Assembly (NCBI GenBank): GCA_009667805.1
Contig: CM019069.1
Span: forward strand, 57,044,422 to 57,108,421
DNA length: 64,000 nt
Source of the DNA: Leptobrachium leishanense
Lineage: Eukaryota; Chordata; Amphibia; Anura; Megophryidae
Direction of reading: 5' to 3'
A program made the position numbers and the translations under genes. Below are positions 9,002 through 20,989 of the stretch, in pieces. Below the pieces are notes generated by a model that worked only from the letters and a program-made list of their open reading frames with translations, did not search any database and was not told the origin of the DNA. Positions within the stretch are counted from its first letter, which is position 1. Every line of letters starts with the position of its first letter.

Positions 9002-11640
9002 CTAAACCATACATCTTTTCCATATAAAATAAATAAAAGATTATAGAGGCAACAACTAAAGAAACGGGCAACAGGAAACTAAGATATGGGTGTGACCAAC
9101 TCAACAGGAGAGGTTAAACTCCGGATTAATTCAGTGCTTGTTGAGTTTTCAAGACAAATAAAGATGCATCTGATAAAGATTTAATTTAAAGATAAGATCC
9201 AAAATTTCCTTCATATCAAACTAAAATATGTTACACCCAAAGAAGGGTGATATAGAAAGAACAAATATGGTGGTAATTCAATAACCGCCGGTTTTTGTCC
9301 AAGTTGCAAACGCCTTGAAAAAGATAAAATCGGCGGTGTTGCAACAGCTACAAACGTTGGCATTTTACAAACGTTAAATCCGAATAGCAGCAGAATAAGC
9401 TTCACTGTGAAGCCTCTGCTGATGCTGTTTGGCTATAACATTTGTAAAACTTTGGCATTTGCTGCCGCTGCAACACCAATTTGCACCAGTGTTTTCAGCT
9501 TTACCAAACACGGGACCCCCTATACTTCGTAATATATAGGAGATAATATATTATTTGTGATTTCCCCATTTACAAATCAGAGGGACAATGGAGCTGTGAA
9601 TATTAAATATGCCACTGATGGCACCTAATTAAATTGTGTATTTCTTCATAAATGTTAAATGGGAATATCTGTTTGCTGGCTCATCAAGGAATTAGGTTGA
9701 ATTGTAAATATGTCTGCCTAGCTGCTAAAGTCTACACATTTATCAGTCTGAACTATAAACTATAACAAAGTCAATAATTACCACCACGCAAAGGCAACTG
9801 TAAAGCCGTAGAGACACCAATGTCTTTCAATAATGAGGCAGATTTAGTACAGAGATCCAAATATGTATATATACAATGACACAGAGATGTATATGGGTGG
9901 CCACCTCATAAGATTGACTGATCTTGTCTCTTTACTGTCTAGCAAAAGGAAATACACACAGTGATTATTATAGAAAGGCCACCGAGGCCATGCGCCTCCA
10001 ACAGAATTCTCAAACACGTGAACATAAGACCACGGACAATGTTGTGTGTCTGAATTTTCATGCTGTCTAATACACTTATTTTCCAAAGGCACTTAAGCAG
10101 GGAACAGTACTACCCATGATGTTGGTTCTGTGAAAACAAAGGGTTTGAATGGGGTGTAAACTAGGGTGTTAAAAAAAATGACTATCTGGCAAGGCCAGAA
10201 CATTGACCAACATGTTGATATGCATGGACATCTGGATTGCTGGTACCAAGATTAAATCATGGTGAAAGGGGAATCTTACAAAAAAATTACTAGCTCATGT
10301 TGGTGTAAACCAAATTTGCGGAATCGGAACCAGAGTAATGCAAGACAGATGTGACAGATCACATTGTTAGGACTAAACATTGGCAAAGAGGGTTTGTACC
10401 TTTTTAACGAACCATTAAAAAATGTGCCTTTTTCAGGAGTCGATCATTCGTTTTTCTTGCTTTGTGAAAATTATAAAATAGATGTAAAAATATATATACT
10501 TTTCTCCAGAACCAAGACCTTCAACAATGGCACTTTGTATCAACCGATTTTTGAGGTAGCTGAACTCCTGTTAATCTATCCCAAACTCTTGATTTATTTT
10601 TAATATTTTTGCCTAGAACGGGGCCTTTCCTCTCGTACACACAACAGATATCAGTAGCAAATGTCAGCAGACTTCAGTGGTTTTGGTGTGTTTGACCGTA
10701 TGGACTACTCTAGGCATTTTGCTACTAGGATGGGGAGCAAAGTGGTTTCTGAACGTCTTGACAACAATCTATTTCACACACGCTGAGACTTGACCTGGAA
10801 ATTTTAACATGTAGATGTATTACTGACAGCATAAATTGCACATGAATGTTAACGGGCTATAACACATTTCTAACAAACCCAATTAGAAGGTCAAACATAG
10901 CATTCAAAACACATCACAAAAAAAATACATGAAATGTAATTAACATCCCATTTCCCCCTCCCCCGACATACAATACATAAAAGGTACAATCAAAGCCAGC
11001 TCTGAATATAAAACCCTTTTAAAAATGTGTCTTTTGTTTTTTTAGGCATCTCAGGAGAAAAGAAAAATGTCGAGACCTCTTGAAGACTCACATAGCCACC
11101 ATTCCGTTAGAGAGTTAGAGATCTGGTTTGTAAAAAATGGCTCTTATTCACGTTATTTTAAGGCTCTACTGCTTGCGTCCAGACACCATTATGCACGGCA
11201 TAACTTGTAGTTCTAATTTATCTCAACATTTAAAAAAGTGCTGTCGTTCCCATATTTCAAGTGTTCGCAGGGACAGCACACCCCTGAAACCAGAACCACT
11301 TCATAGAACTCCTCTACATGGAGATATCTTCTGATGTGAAGATGGAACATCTGAATGAATAAAAACTGAAACTGCAGATGAGTGAAAATATTTTAGGAGG
11401 CATGGGTGGATGTTTACCACCACTATCCCATTTTTTGTTCAAGCAACTTGCTCGACCCAAGAGTGTTATTCGTTTGGGAGCCCATATTCTCAACAGTGTG
11501 TCTTTCAAAGCTGCAGATTCAAGAAGAAGGCAACTGAGATAGCTACGTGTTTGCAACATGAGCTAACGCTGAGGGATGGCTTCCAATAATGATCGTCTCA
11601 AGCCATGGTAAAGTGTCCTGCGTTGAAATCAATCGATCCG

Positions 11641-11936
11641 TCACGCTTCAGAGCAGCATTTCTGTGGGTTCATTTTTACTTTGTGTTTGATGCCGTCATA
11701 CAACTCAAAGTTATAGTTTTCCAAGGTGGTTGAGCTGCGGGAAGACAGGCCTGTATACGAGCAAGTGCAGTACAGTAGGAGACCAGCGCATATGGCTCCA
11801 AGAACCACTCCAAGTGAACTCATGGCAATGATGGTTACCAAAATTGGATCTAAGGTATAAAGCCAACTCTCTTCCTTGTCTGATCGAGGCGTTACTGCAT
11901 TGCTGGTGGGAAGAGATGTATATGATTCAAAATCAC
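11641..11936 (-). CDS. nrp2: nrp2 terminal exon, form a (membrane anchor, SEA tail)
   Basis: This exon encodes the NRP2a C-terminus after acceptor GATTTCAG/GTGATT. It contains a short Ser/Thr-rich stalk (YTSLPTSNAVTPRSDKEE), SWLYTLDP at the membrane face, and a helix with ILVTIIAMSSLGVVLGAICA whose Gly spacing (G...G....G) resembles the dimerisation motif of neuropilin helices. A Cys-rich boundary (YCTCSY) follows, then the tail with TTLENYNFELYDGIKHKVKM and CCSEA followed by TGA. The terminal SEA is the PDZ ligand that in neuropilins binds GIPC/synectin and drives endocytic traffic. The tail is nearly identical to mammalian NRP2a. Confidence 0.97.
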
Positions 11937-12114
11937 CTGAAATCAAATTAACACTTGTTAGCAAATTAAAATGGGTGATTTTTTTGTATGACTGTGATAC
12001 AAGACAAAACACACCTACGGAAAGTGAGATTTTAAGATACTTCCGGTTTTACACGCTTAAGTCTATATGTTCATTTAAATATATGTTATGCATCATGTAG
12101 TCAAGTTTACTTAC

Positions 12115-12183
12115 CCATTTTACCTCCACCCAGGTTGTGCCCAACAGAAGCATCATTACCATCAATTCTCCAAATTGTATTAT
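12115..12183 (-). CDS. nrp2: nrp2 69-nt cassette exon (form a insert)
   Basis: This is a 69-nt open segment with a good acceptor (TTTCGTTCACAG/ATAAT) and near-perfect donor (ATGG/GTAAGT), phase 1 to 1. It can be included or skipped without changing frame and encodes DNTIWRIDGNDASVGHNL, then GGGKM. In mammals NRP2a has forms with and without a 22-residue insert at this point, but that insert is strongly acidic and this one is not. It could therefore be a divergent or replaced cassette, or a pseudo-exon. The call rests on splice sites, symmetry and position only. Confidence 0.68.
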
Positions 12184-12939
12184 CTGTGAACGAAAACAAA
12201 ACATATGATTATTAAAAAGGAAGGCAGCATTGAAATGCAGGAATGTATACTAATACTACACTCTTTTCTGATTTTCTATCAAAATGATGCCTCCTTTCTT
12301 CATGAAATGTCATGGCAGAAAAGAGGAGACTTATAAAAAGATTCCTAATCTTAAAATGCTTGGTAATTAAAGCCGTATTTCACCTGAAGGAACGGCACAC
12401 TTGTATACTTTGTTCGTTGACGGTTGGCACCATACTAGCATTATTGTACCAACACCAGTATTGTGCAAAACTGATGCTGGTGTTAAGGTAGTGAGTGTCA
12501 AAAGAAGAAGCAGAATCTGTCACCTAAAAATTAAGGGCAAATGGTGCAGAATATTTTGGTTAGGGTTATGGCATAGTCTTAGCCTTATTGGTTTTACTTC
12601 GTACTCAAGTCAGTAAAATGACCGTAGTATGGTGCCAATTTTCACCAAAACTGTATGCAAATATGACATGTTACCATATGAGATGCAACTTTTTTACTTT
12701 GTATCTTAATCTTGGGAAAGTTTCAATCAATGACTATATCAACCTCAACCACAGGGTGGTGGCTTTCCCATAGCTTATCTTCATTTCTCACTTAACCAAC
12801 CAATACCTTCCCAAGCATGTCAAAATGAGAGCTGTTAAAACGACCACAGACATCAGGCTCCTACATATTATCAAATTTTTGCTGGTTTGTATTTGCCAGA
12901 GTAATTCTAATAAGCCAAGCAATGTTTGTTTACATTCAG

Positions 12940-13030
12940 GGGTGAGACCTTGGTCCTCCAGATGTTAAGAACTATATCTCTTAGTCCCATGAATCTTACC
13001 CACTCACTAGAGTTTAGAATGGTTGAACCC
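12940..13030. repeat. Fragment of a family-B-like MITE
   Basis: GGTCCTCCAGATGTTAAGAA followed by CTATATCTCTTAGTCCCATG resembles the CTACAACTCCCAGGAT arm of the family-B elements, strongly mutated. Only one arm is clear. Confidence 0.4.
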
Positions 13031-13121
13031 ACATGGAAAATAAATTTGCACTTTAATTTTAATGCATATAATACATGCATGTAATCTATAAATGCTAGAA
13101 AAATCTTGAAACAAAATTTAT

Positions 13122-13127
13122 AAAAGA

Positions 13128-13160
<33 letters not shown>

Positions 13161-13176
13161 ATATATATATATAGTC
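13122..13176. repeat. (TA)n microsatellite
   Basis: A nearly pure TA dinucleotide run broken by one short A-rich interruption. Confidence 0.95.
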
Positions 13177-13257
13177 AATATATTGAACCCAAAGCACGCC
13201 AAAATTGGAATCAATGTACCTGAGTGCCAAATGCCCGGTAGGTATAAATATAGAATC

Positions 13258-13504
13258 AACAGCCAGCATAGGCAGCACATCAGGGTTTGAATAAAAGAAA
13301 AAAGTTTTATTGGTATAAGGTAAAATACCTGTCCATTGACCGATGTTTCGGCCCCAGTGGGCCTTTATCAAGGTATGGCCTTGATCATACCTTGATAAAG
13401 GCCCACTGGGGCCGAAACGTCGGTCAATGGACAGGTATTTTACCTTATACCAATAAAACTTTTTTCTTTTATTCAAACCTTGATGTGCTGCCTATGCTGT
13501 TGAT
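13258..13504. repeat. Near-perfect 120-bp-arm palindrome with hammerhead-like core
   Basis: The left arm begins CAACAGCCAGCATAGGCAGC and the right arm ends with its complement GCTGCCTATGCTGTTG. About 120 bp on each side pair with only a few differences around a centre near 13384. Each arm, read outward, carries CTTGATAAAGGCCCACTGGG, then GCCGAAACGTCGGTC, an AATAAA and GTGCTGCC. The TTGATAA...GGCC...GGCCGAAACG layout resembles a decayed hammerhead ribozyme of Penelope-like elements. Two copies sit head to head. Confidence 0.85.
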
Positions 13505-14168
13505 TTTATAGTCAATAAAATAGATATTGTATAAATGACAAAATCTAAAAAGAACAAAGAAATAATATAAAAAAACACAAAAGATCTTATTGAGAGGAAT
13601 GTGGGACAAAAAAATAAATAAAGTTGGGATAAGGTTGAAAATTCAAATACCATTATCTAGATTTACTGGGCAATAAAAGGAAAAAATCTAAGCCATTGTA
13701 TCTAAAATCCCCTGCATGTTAGTTTATTATACATGACTATTTATCATGGAGGCTCTTTGTATCTTATAAACCTGCTTCACAGTAAAACAAAGGATTTAAA
13801 GGTCTTACAGAATAGACAGTTTTGTGACACCTGCTTCCCTATTTGGGCATGTGAATAGACGGTGGTCATATAAGAGGGAATACAAAGTCAGGATTATCAC
13901 GTTGCACATCTGTGGGTTTATAAAACACCTGTGGCTTTAAAGAAAAGATCAGGTATCTTTGCTTCACTTATAATTAAATTTTCACTTAAACACATTTTTC
14001 TTAATGTACTTTGATGTAATAAATTCCTCCGGACCACCCAGGAGACGTCACACGGGGCTTAATTGTTCCGATCTAAAAATATTACAGTCCTAGCAGGCCA
14101 GGCTTTGACAAGGGGCCACACATACCCCAAATGCTCTTAAATATCTATTAAAACTGTTGCATCTTTTA

Positions 14169-14593
14169 GGCTAGGGTCAGACTGAGGCAGTGCGAACGCG
14201 CGTTCTGGCGCACTTAATCACGGCCGTGCTAGCAGCAGATGCCGGGCAATGACGGCCAATATACGAAGTACGGTCGCACAAAAGTCCGGCTGCGCAACGC
14301 AAGTGGAAAATGAACGCATTTTTTCGAGAACGTTAAACCACTAGTACTGACGTACAGAGTGCGCTGCGTCCGCTAGCGGCGTGTGTGCGTGAATTGGAGA
14401 CATCAGACGCTGCTAATGTCCGGCCAACATAACGTCCAGATGCAAGAAGTGTTTTATTGATGATCCGTACAAAATCACGAATGAAACTGCGCATAGTATG
14501 ACCGCTATTGCGTATTCCGTGAAAAAATACGTCCATTCTTCGAACGCACATTTTCACGGACAACGTGAAAAATGCGTTAGTCTGACCCTAGCC
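14169..14593. mobile_element. Harbinger-like MITE, family H1
   Basis: Ends are GGCTAGGGTCAGACTGAGGC and GCGTTAGTCTGACCCTAGCC, flanked by TTA on both sides (14166-14168, 14594-14596). The 425-bp interior is CpG-rich (CGCACAAAAGTCCGGCTGCG, CTGCGTCCGCTAGCGGCGTG) in an AT-rich intron. Copies at 47216 and 60102 are the same length within a few bases. No coding capacity. Confidence 0.88.
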
Positions 14594-15222
14594 TTACAGT
14601 TTAGACAATTTCAAACCAAAATTAGGATTCATAATAAGTGTAAATGAGGCTGTGAGATTGTATAAGGTTTACAATGTGTATTGATCAAGAACAACAGATT
14701 GAGGAAACCACGAGGATTTTTATTGTCTGTTATAAGATGATTTAGGCAGTTTATGTTTCCTATTTTGAAATTCTAGAGCTATTTGAACGGTTTAATTTAT
14801 CTGCATTCACTCTTAGGAATTGTCCAATTTGTTCTCTTACATTTTGTTCAAGAGTAAACAATGAGGCTTACCAGATCTGAAACACAAACTGTAAATTGGA
14901 CGCACCAGTCAGCGTTCGATACATATAGCACAGCAAGAGACACTTTCTACTTGTCAGTGTAAAGCAACCGTAGACTTATGTACACATTTCCATCTCCCTA
15001 CATGAAAACTCAAAGTCAGATCATCCTCACAGTTGGGAATCTCCCCGATAGCTTAAAAAAAAAAAATCGAACCTAAGATGCTTTTTGTTGAATCTTTACC
15101 ATTTTAATAGCCATCACTTTGTTTGAAGAACTACTAGAGATGGAAAGTAGTTAACTCTTAAATGTAGGGTAAAAAAGTAACTTTGCTTCTATATTGTAAT
15201 TTGGATACAAATAAAACATTAA

Positions 15223-15949
15223 GGGCCCTATTACAATATTCGTGCTTAAACGCTCGCGCAACGCGTGAATTTGCGCCAAGCGTTAAACGTTAACGCGTGT
15301 AAATCAACGCTGGAATTACAATCCTCGCGCAATTTTTCATCCGTCGAGCAATAACGCGCATTAAACGGACGTGCACAAATGCGCGCGCAGTAACGTTGCG
15401 CGCAGAAATCAGTGTGCGGACTGTTTTTTTCACGCGATTCAGCCAATCAGAATTAAGAACCACAATTGTCTCACGTTAAGTTTATGCACCTGTCAAAGTC
15501 AATCTGAGCATATATGCTGCAGCAATAATAAATGCACACACAACTTCTCCATTCTATTGGTTTGGTATGAGTAGAATGTGTAACTATACTTTGCTGCGTA
15601 TTTTTTTTTGGCCTGGTGTATTTGGTTTCGGCCAGGTTGATAGAATTTGCCATTAACACCAGCTTTTAGGAGTTGCTAAAATTATGTGCGCAAAGGCTGT
15701 GCGTTTATTCCTGCGCATAGATTGTAATACCATCCGCATACCAGCGCACAAACGCATTTGCGCTCACAATGTTAAGTTTAGGACACGCGCAGTAAAGTAA
15801 GCTGGTGCAGGGCTCACCCGCGTTAGACGTATACGCGCGTTTGGTGCGCTGACATAGTAATACTACGTTCAGCGGAAAGGGGTTTACCCCTCGCGTTAAT
15901 GCATTTTTGCGCCAGCGCAAATGTTTGCACGTAGATTGTAATAGAGCCC
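15223..15949 (+). mobile_element. Harbinger-like MITE, family H2
   Basis: Ends are GGGCCCTATTACAATATTCG and ATTGTAATAGAGCCC, flanked by TAA on both sides. The 727-bp interior is full of CGC and GCG runs (CGCTCGCGCAACGCGTGAAT). Its centre, with CAGCCAATCAGAATTAAGAA and a poly-T before GGCCTGGTGTATTTGGTTTC, recurs in opposite orientation in the copy at 44734. No transposase. Confidence 0.88.
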
Positions 15950-16254
15950 TAATAAAATAATGTAAATTTGTACATGTTTATTTTTTCAGTTATTTGTTAA
16001 TCCTTTACAGAAAAATTGCTGGGATGAAGAGTTGTAGACACTAGATGGTATCCCTTATCTTAGGTAATATGAAATAGTCTGTATTATTACCATACAGGCA
16101 TAATGAATATTTATGTCAAATGCAGTAAATTTGATGAAGATAAAAAATAATTGAAAATAATCTGATATTCTGCTTATTGAAATTTGTAAGGATCACAATA
16201 AGATTATTAGCAGGGAGGGGTAAAAATCTTATATCAGTGATCAATGTCCATAAA

Positions 16255-16440
16255 ACCGGCTGGATGGAGTAGAGGTAACATCACTGTTCTATAACTGTGG
16301 AGACACGGGTTCGAATCCCGGCAAGAGCACCTCTCCAGTAAGTGTCCTTGGGCAAAACACCTAACGGTACATACTCGCCACCCAGGACATACTTGAAAAC
16401 AAGAAAAATCTCAATGTATCCTTCCTGTAAAATAATTTCT
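16255..16440 (+). mobile_element. tRNA-derived SINE, best-preserved copy
   Basis: A-box region TGGATGGAGTAG lies at 16261-16272 and the B box GGTTCGAATCC (a perfect internal pol III promoter element) at 16308-16318. These are followed by TGTCCTTGGGCAAAACACCT and the LINE-like tail CCCAGGACATACTTGAAAAC (16381-16400), ending CCTTCCTGTAAAAT before an A-rich run. It is not a functional tRNA gene: the region after the B box does not pair into an acceptor stem. Confidence 0.88.
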
Positions 16441-17317
16441 AAAAAAAAAAAATAATAATAATAGAAGGTAGCTGGAAATACAGGTTTCACTTGCAAGAAA
16501 CCCCCCTGAAATATTTATATATATGTTTTGAAGTGGGGAGGGTTGGTTAACCATCAATGCCCTGGATCGATGCCTAGAATCACAAACTCAGAGTTCACAG
16601 TTCACAACGCACTTCTGGGCATTAATTAGTATGTTAATGTATTTGCAGAACATTCTTGCTGTTTCAGTGTAATCACTCGTCCCCCTTTAACATGGCAACA
16701 CAGCTGCCTGCGTTCTACCACCTGTTAATGAAAGGGAGGAGCTGTTGAAGGACAAAATTATAAGCCTGCGTCTGACACGTTTTCTGTTCTTCGGGGTGAA
16801 CAGGTTTACTCTTCCACTGAACAAGTTGGGGTGAAATAACAAGCAGATGTCAACCTGACACTCACATTCACTGCACTACAGATGGACAATTAACACCCAA
16901 TTAACACCCAACAACTACGCTCATTGCATTTTGTGTTGCTATTAAGATGATAACAGGACAGATTTGTTTTTTTCCCCCCACCATTTGTTTTTTATACACT
17001 TGCCACCATTTGTATGCACATAAAGCAAGAATCTCCATTCTTTTACACATGATGTGGTCAAATAAAGCACCCAGTATACTATAAGCAGGAGATGCTAATG
17101 TCAGCTAGAATCTGACAAAGTGCCAATGCCATTTTTATCTTGTGATACAGATACTTAAAGCTCCAGAAAGGTTACAAGATGAACTTTAAAATACTTTCAG
17201 CCGTAGGAATTTATAACGATTCAGACCGTATAGGAAAATACCTTTAATACACAGAAGTGAAATCTCAACCTCAACTTTTTCGATGTAAACTCCACTGGCT
17301 TTTTAAAGAAGTATTAA

Positions 17318-17732
17318 CCCCTTCACTACCAAGTGATTTTTTACAACCACAACACCACTGGCATTAACCAAGCTGTAATAATGTACGATTGCGTGTATAT
17401 ATATATATATATACACACACAGTTGCAAAACATGTTTTCAATGTTGCAGCATACTGTTCTTCGCAGCTGATGTGCTGCAGCTAGCAGAACTGCTCTCTGT
17501 GGCTGTTCTAGCCTCAGATTCTATTCGGTCGGTGTCTCATGGTTACATGCTGCAATCGCGACATTTGACCAGTTGGGCATCTAGTAGTCTATTGCATTGT
17601 AAAACTGCATGTATAGAGCTACATATGTTTTTACAGCTTAATGGATTTATTTTAAGTAACTTTTTCATAAAACCACTTGCTCCTGCCAGTGTTTTTTCTG
17701 GTTTTTTTTAAAATCGCTTGGTAGTGAGGGGG
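17318..17732. mobile_element. piggyBac-like MITE
   Basis: Ends are CCCCTTCACTACCAAGTGAT and ATCGCTTGGTAGTGAGGGGG, each directly flanked by TTAA (17314-17317, 17733-17736), the obligate piggyBac target. The 415-bp interior has a (TA)n/(CA)n tract and no transposase. Confidence 0.9.
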
Positions 17733-18833
17733 TTAATGTATTGGCTCCAATTTATAATAGTTTTTCTCGCATGAATTTAATTATACTCGAATTTTCTTCA
17801 AAATGCGGTGGAACGCTTTCTTTCAGATGGCTGCCGCTCGATAGACAGTTCAGAGTTACAGATAAAACGCTGACACCGTGCTCCCCGGCAGACGAAGGGG
17901 AGTCGGAGCTGTAAATTCATTTAAGGACTTGAAACCCACCAATCACTTCCATTTCTCAAAAAAACGCGTTCAGCAATTAAGTAAACAAAGAAGAAACAGA
18001 TGTTTGTACAAAAATATCATCCTTTAATTACATTCCACACAGCACATTTTCAAATAAATTTCAAATTTCAGTAAGTTTTTTTTTATCTTTCATTTACAGG
18101 CAAAGCAAGAGATGATTAGGTACTTAGGGGAAGAACAGTGGTAAAGTGGCTGAATCATTTTCATCAGAATTATCAGAATTGTTGAAATGAAATAGAGCGG
18201 TTTTTTTTTCTCCCTGCTATCACACAGCTCATGAGTTTTGAATAAGTGACCCTTATTACAAATTAGAACACTGTGTGTATTACACATCATGCCTGCAGAA
18301 CGCCACGAGGTTGGGATGGAAAGTATTATTAATTAATTAAGCGCTAGCCAGAAAGATGATTGCAGCATGGCATTGCCCACTAGGTTGGCACTTGGAGGGT
18401 TAAGGTTTGCAGGGAGCACACAGCTTTCTATAACATGTAATCTGCTAACTAAATGATAATTAGATCAATTAACCTATTCCCCTTAAAGAATCACAAGCAA
18501 ATCCTATGCTGTTGCATTTGAGGGAACCTGCATCCGTTGCGTCATGTAAAATATAATCGGGATGGCTTAAATTCTGCCAAATAAGCAAAAATTGAATTTT
18601 TATTTTTCTGCGCTTCAGTTTTTTGACATTATACTTATAACAAAAGTAAAATTTTGAATTCCAATTTTTTTTGTCTCCCTTGTTTTTGTACTTTTGGAAT
18701 CAGTTTTTCATATAGAATTCTAATAAATCGATCCTAAACCCCTACATTTAAACACCAGAATCTTGAACTTGCCAGTCAAAAAAAGATTTTAACACCACAA
18801 GGTAGCAAGTTTTCTCTTTGTATTTAATTCTTA

Positions 18834-19532
18834 GGGCTCTATTACACTCTTCGCGTTAAAACGTGGGCGCAAGGGAGGAGAAACTGCCCCCGCAGTTTTC
18901 CCCCTTGCACCCGCGTTTTAACGCTGGATTACAATGCAGGTGCAAAAAATGCTGCCTGCATTGTTTCTGAGCGTAAAATTTCGGGATGCTCGTGGCAGCG
19001 CTGGGCATCCACTCGATGGAGCCCATAGGACTCCATTGAGTTCCTCCCTGCCGGTCACGTAACCGGCCGGTTGGCGTAGTGATACGCAGGGAGAGACTGG
19101 GGGGACTTTTTCCCCCAGTCTTTCCCTGCTCCCGCCGGCCAGAGGAGGCGAACGGAGCCGCGGTCCTCACCACGGGACAGAGGGTGAGTATAGGATTAGT
19201 TTTTTTGTTTTTTAAGCCTGGTGTTAACGGATTCTGCAGAAGCGGAATCCGTTAACACCAGGTCCTGGCTCTGGATAACTTTGCGCTGACCAGATCCAGG
19301 CGTTAATCAGCGCTGGGACATTGTAATTCTAACGCTGATTAACACTTTGCGCTCCCCATGTTAAGTGTAGGGAGCGTAAAGTACAGTAACCTCGCGCAGC
19401 GCTAGGTACCAAACGCAAATGGATTTTTTAACCCGTTTGCATTTGGATTGTAATATGCGGTAAATACCGCAGCAAACGTTAATGCTCACGCTTGTGAGCG
19501 TTAACGTTTGCGTGAAGAGTGTAATAGGGCCC
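18834..19532. mobile_element. Harbinger-like MITE, family H2, with family-C core
   Basis: Ends are GGGCTCTATTACACTCTTCG and CGTGAAGAGTGTAATAGGGC then CC; flanks are TTA and CTA. The terminal parts match family H2, but about 18982-19265 matches the family-C repeat (TCCCTGCCGGTCACGTAACC; GGACTTTTTCCCCCAGTCTT). An internal hairpin, TGGTGTTAACGGATTC with its complement, lies at 19217-19262. Confidence 0.82.
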
Positions 19533-20957
19533 CTATTCTACTTATACTCTTGGGACCACATATTTGCTTTGTATAGTTCTGGAAGGTTAACCAAATTGCT
19601 TTAAAATAATTTATATAAGTTTATAAAATAATTTATGAAATCTTTAACTATCACATCATGGGTCTTACCCCCCCCCCCTTTGCTCTGCTGCCTGGAAGTT
19701 TCATTGTTATCTTCTGCCATTTTTTTAAATAAATAACATTTTCAAACTAAACTAATGAAAAATTCCCCCAACAAAAGGAGTAACAAAGTATATCTCTTAA
19801 TATTTCTTCATTTTCTTTTTTTTTTAACACTTCTGAATGCAACACTAGAAAGGAAGGAAATGAAATGGGTCTTTGTTTAGGAAGGGTGGTTTACCCAAAA
19901 GTGTTAGAATTTAGATATAAATTGTGATAATAAAGCTATTTTTGATTTGTTCCTATATCCTTTTTTAATTCGTGTTTGAGATATATCTTTTTTTTTTATA
20001 TCCAAACAGTAAATTCTATTTACAATAACTGAAGTTTTGTTCTCCGTGTTTAGTAACAGATGGCGATCCATCCATACTGCTGTTAAACTCAGCAAAGGAG
20101 AGAAAGCAAACTGCATAATTACCAATTACAGAGGAACGGATGGGGGTGCAGTCTGACACCTTTAACATAAGACTGATGAGATTTTGAGTTTCTACTGGTT
20201 TCATCTCGTTTATAAAATGTGTGGGGTATTATATTAAGACATTGGGAATCATGTACATGAAAAAAAGAAAACTGCAAACCCGAATCACATAGTTCCTGCT
20301 ATCCCAAAAAGAGATTTTGTTTCTGACTCGTTAATTTTAACTTGAATTTTGAAATGTGGTGTCAAATTCCATCTTTTAAGTAAATAATCATAACAAGCGT
20401 TTTAATAAAGAAGGGGCTTTGTACTGACATTTATTAAACATTATCATGTTCTCTTGTAAATTTGCCACAAAACCAAAAAGCTGGAACATGTACTTTCGGG
20501 CAAGAGTTTTAGCGATCTCGGAGGTAGCAAAAAAAAGTCCCTTTTTGGGGACCATTAGCTAAATATTGAGAAGTATGGAGATGACAACCGACTTCCAAAA
20601 CCATGGTTAAAATAGTCAGATTGTAAAATTCCCTGTGTGTTTTCATGAAAACGTGGCTTCTTCATCAAGAAAGCTTTCTTGAAATGTGAAATATTTTGAT
20701 TTCAAGCACATCGTCAGGTGCGCAATATTCCTCCATTAAATTACAGGTAATAAAAGGTTTAGCAGATGAAAAAAAAAATGATCATAAGAAAACAAGATGC
20801 ATTGCCATTATTCAGAGCAGTGCATTGTACACTAGAGTTTCTAGGAGCAATACATTCAAACACCCAAATAACAATATGAATACAAAAAGAAAATATACAT
20901 TTCTATGTCACTTCGCATATAAGGCCACCCATTTGCTACTCGCAAAAGAAAATTATA

Positions 20958-20989
<32 letters not shown>

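Larger units (their letters stand above)
7990..11640 (-). other. nrp2: Probable nrp2 form-a 3' UTR
   Basis: No ORF of note follows the TGA at 11641-11643. AATAAA (minus strand) occurs at 10593-10598 (about 1.0 kb after the stop) and twice close together at 8027-8032 and 7996-8001 (about 3.6 kb after the stop). A long 3' UTR of several kilobases is usual for NRP2a, so the paired distal signals are the better candidates. The stretch is AT-rich and less crowded with repeats than its surroundings, apart from a palindromic MITE at 8869-9001. The 3' end is inferred only. Confidence 0.5.

Noticed and set aside
12907..13476. 189-codon minus-strand frame
   Set aside because: It crosses a (TA)n run and one arm of the hammerhead-like palindrome; the other arm gives the same peptide on the plus strand.
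15246..15920. Small frames within the H2 MITE
   Set aside because: CpG-rich palindromic non-coding DNA; frames are not shared between copies.
16255..16330. Possible tRNA gene
   Set aside because: A and B boxes are present, but the acceptor and anticodon arms do not form and the sequence continues into a SINE body with a LINE tail.
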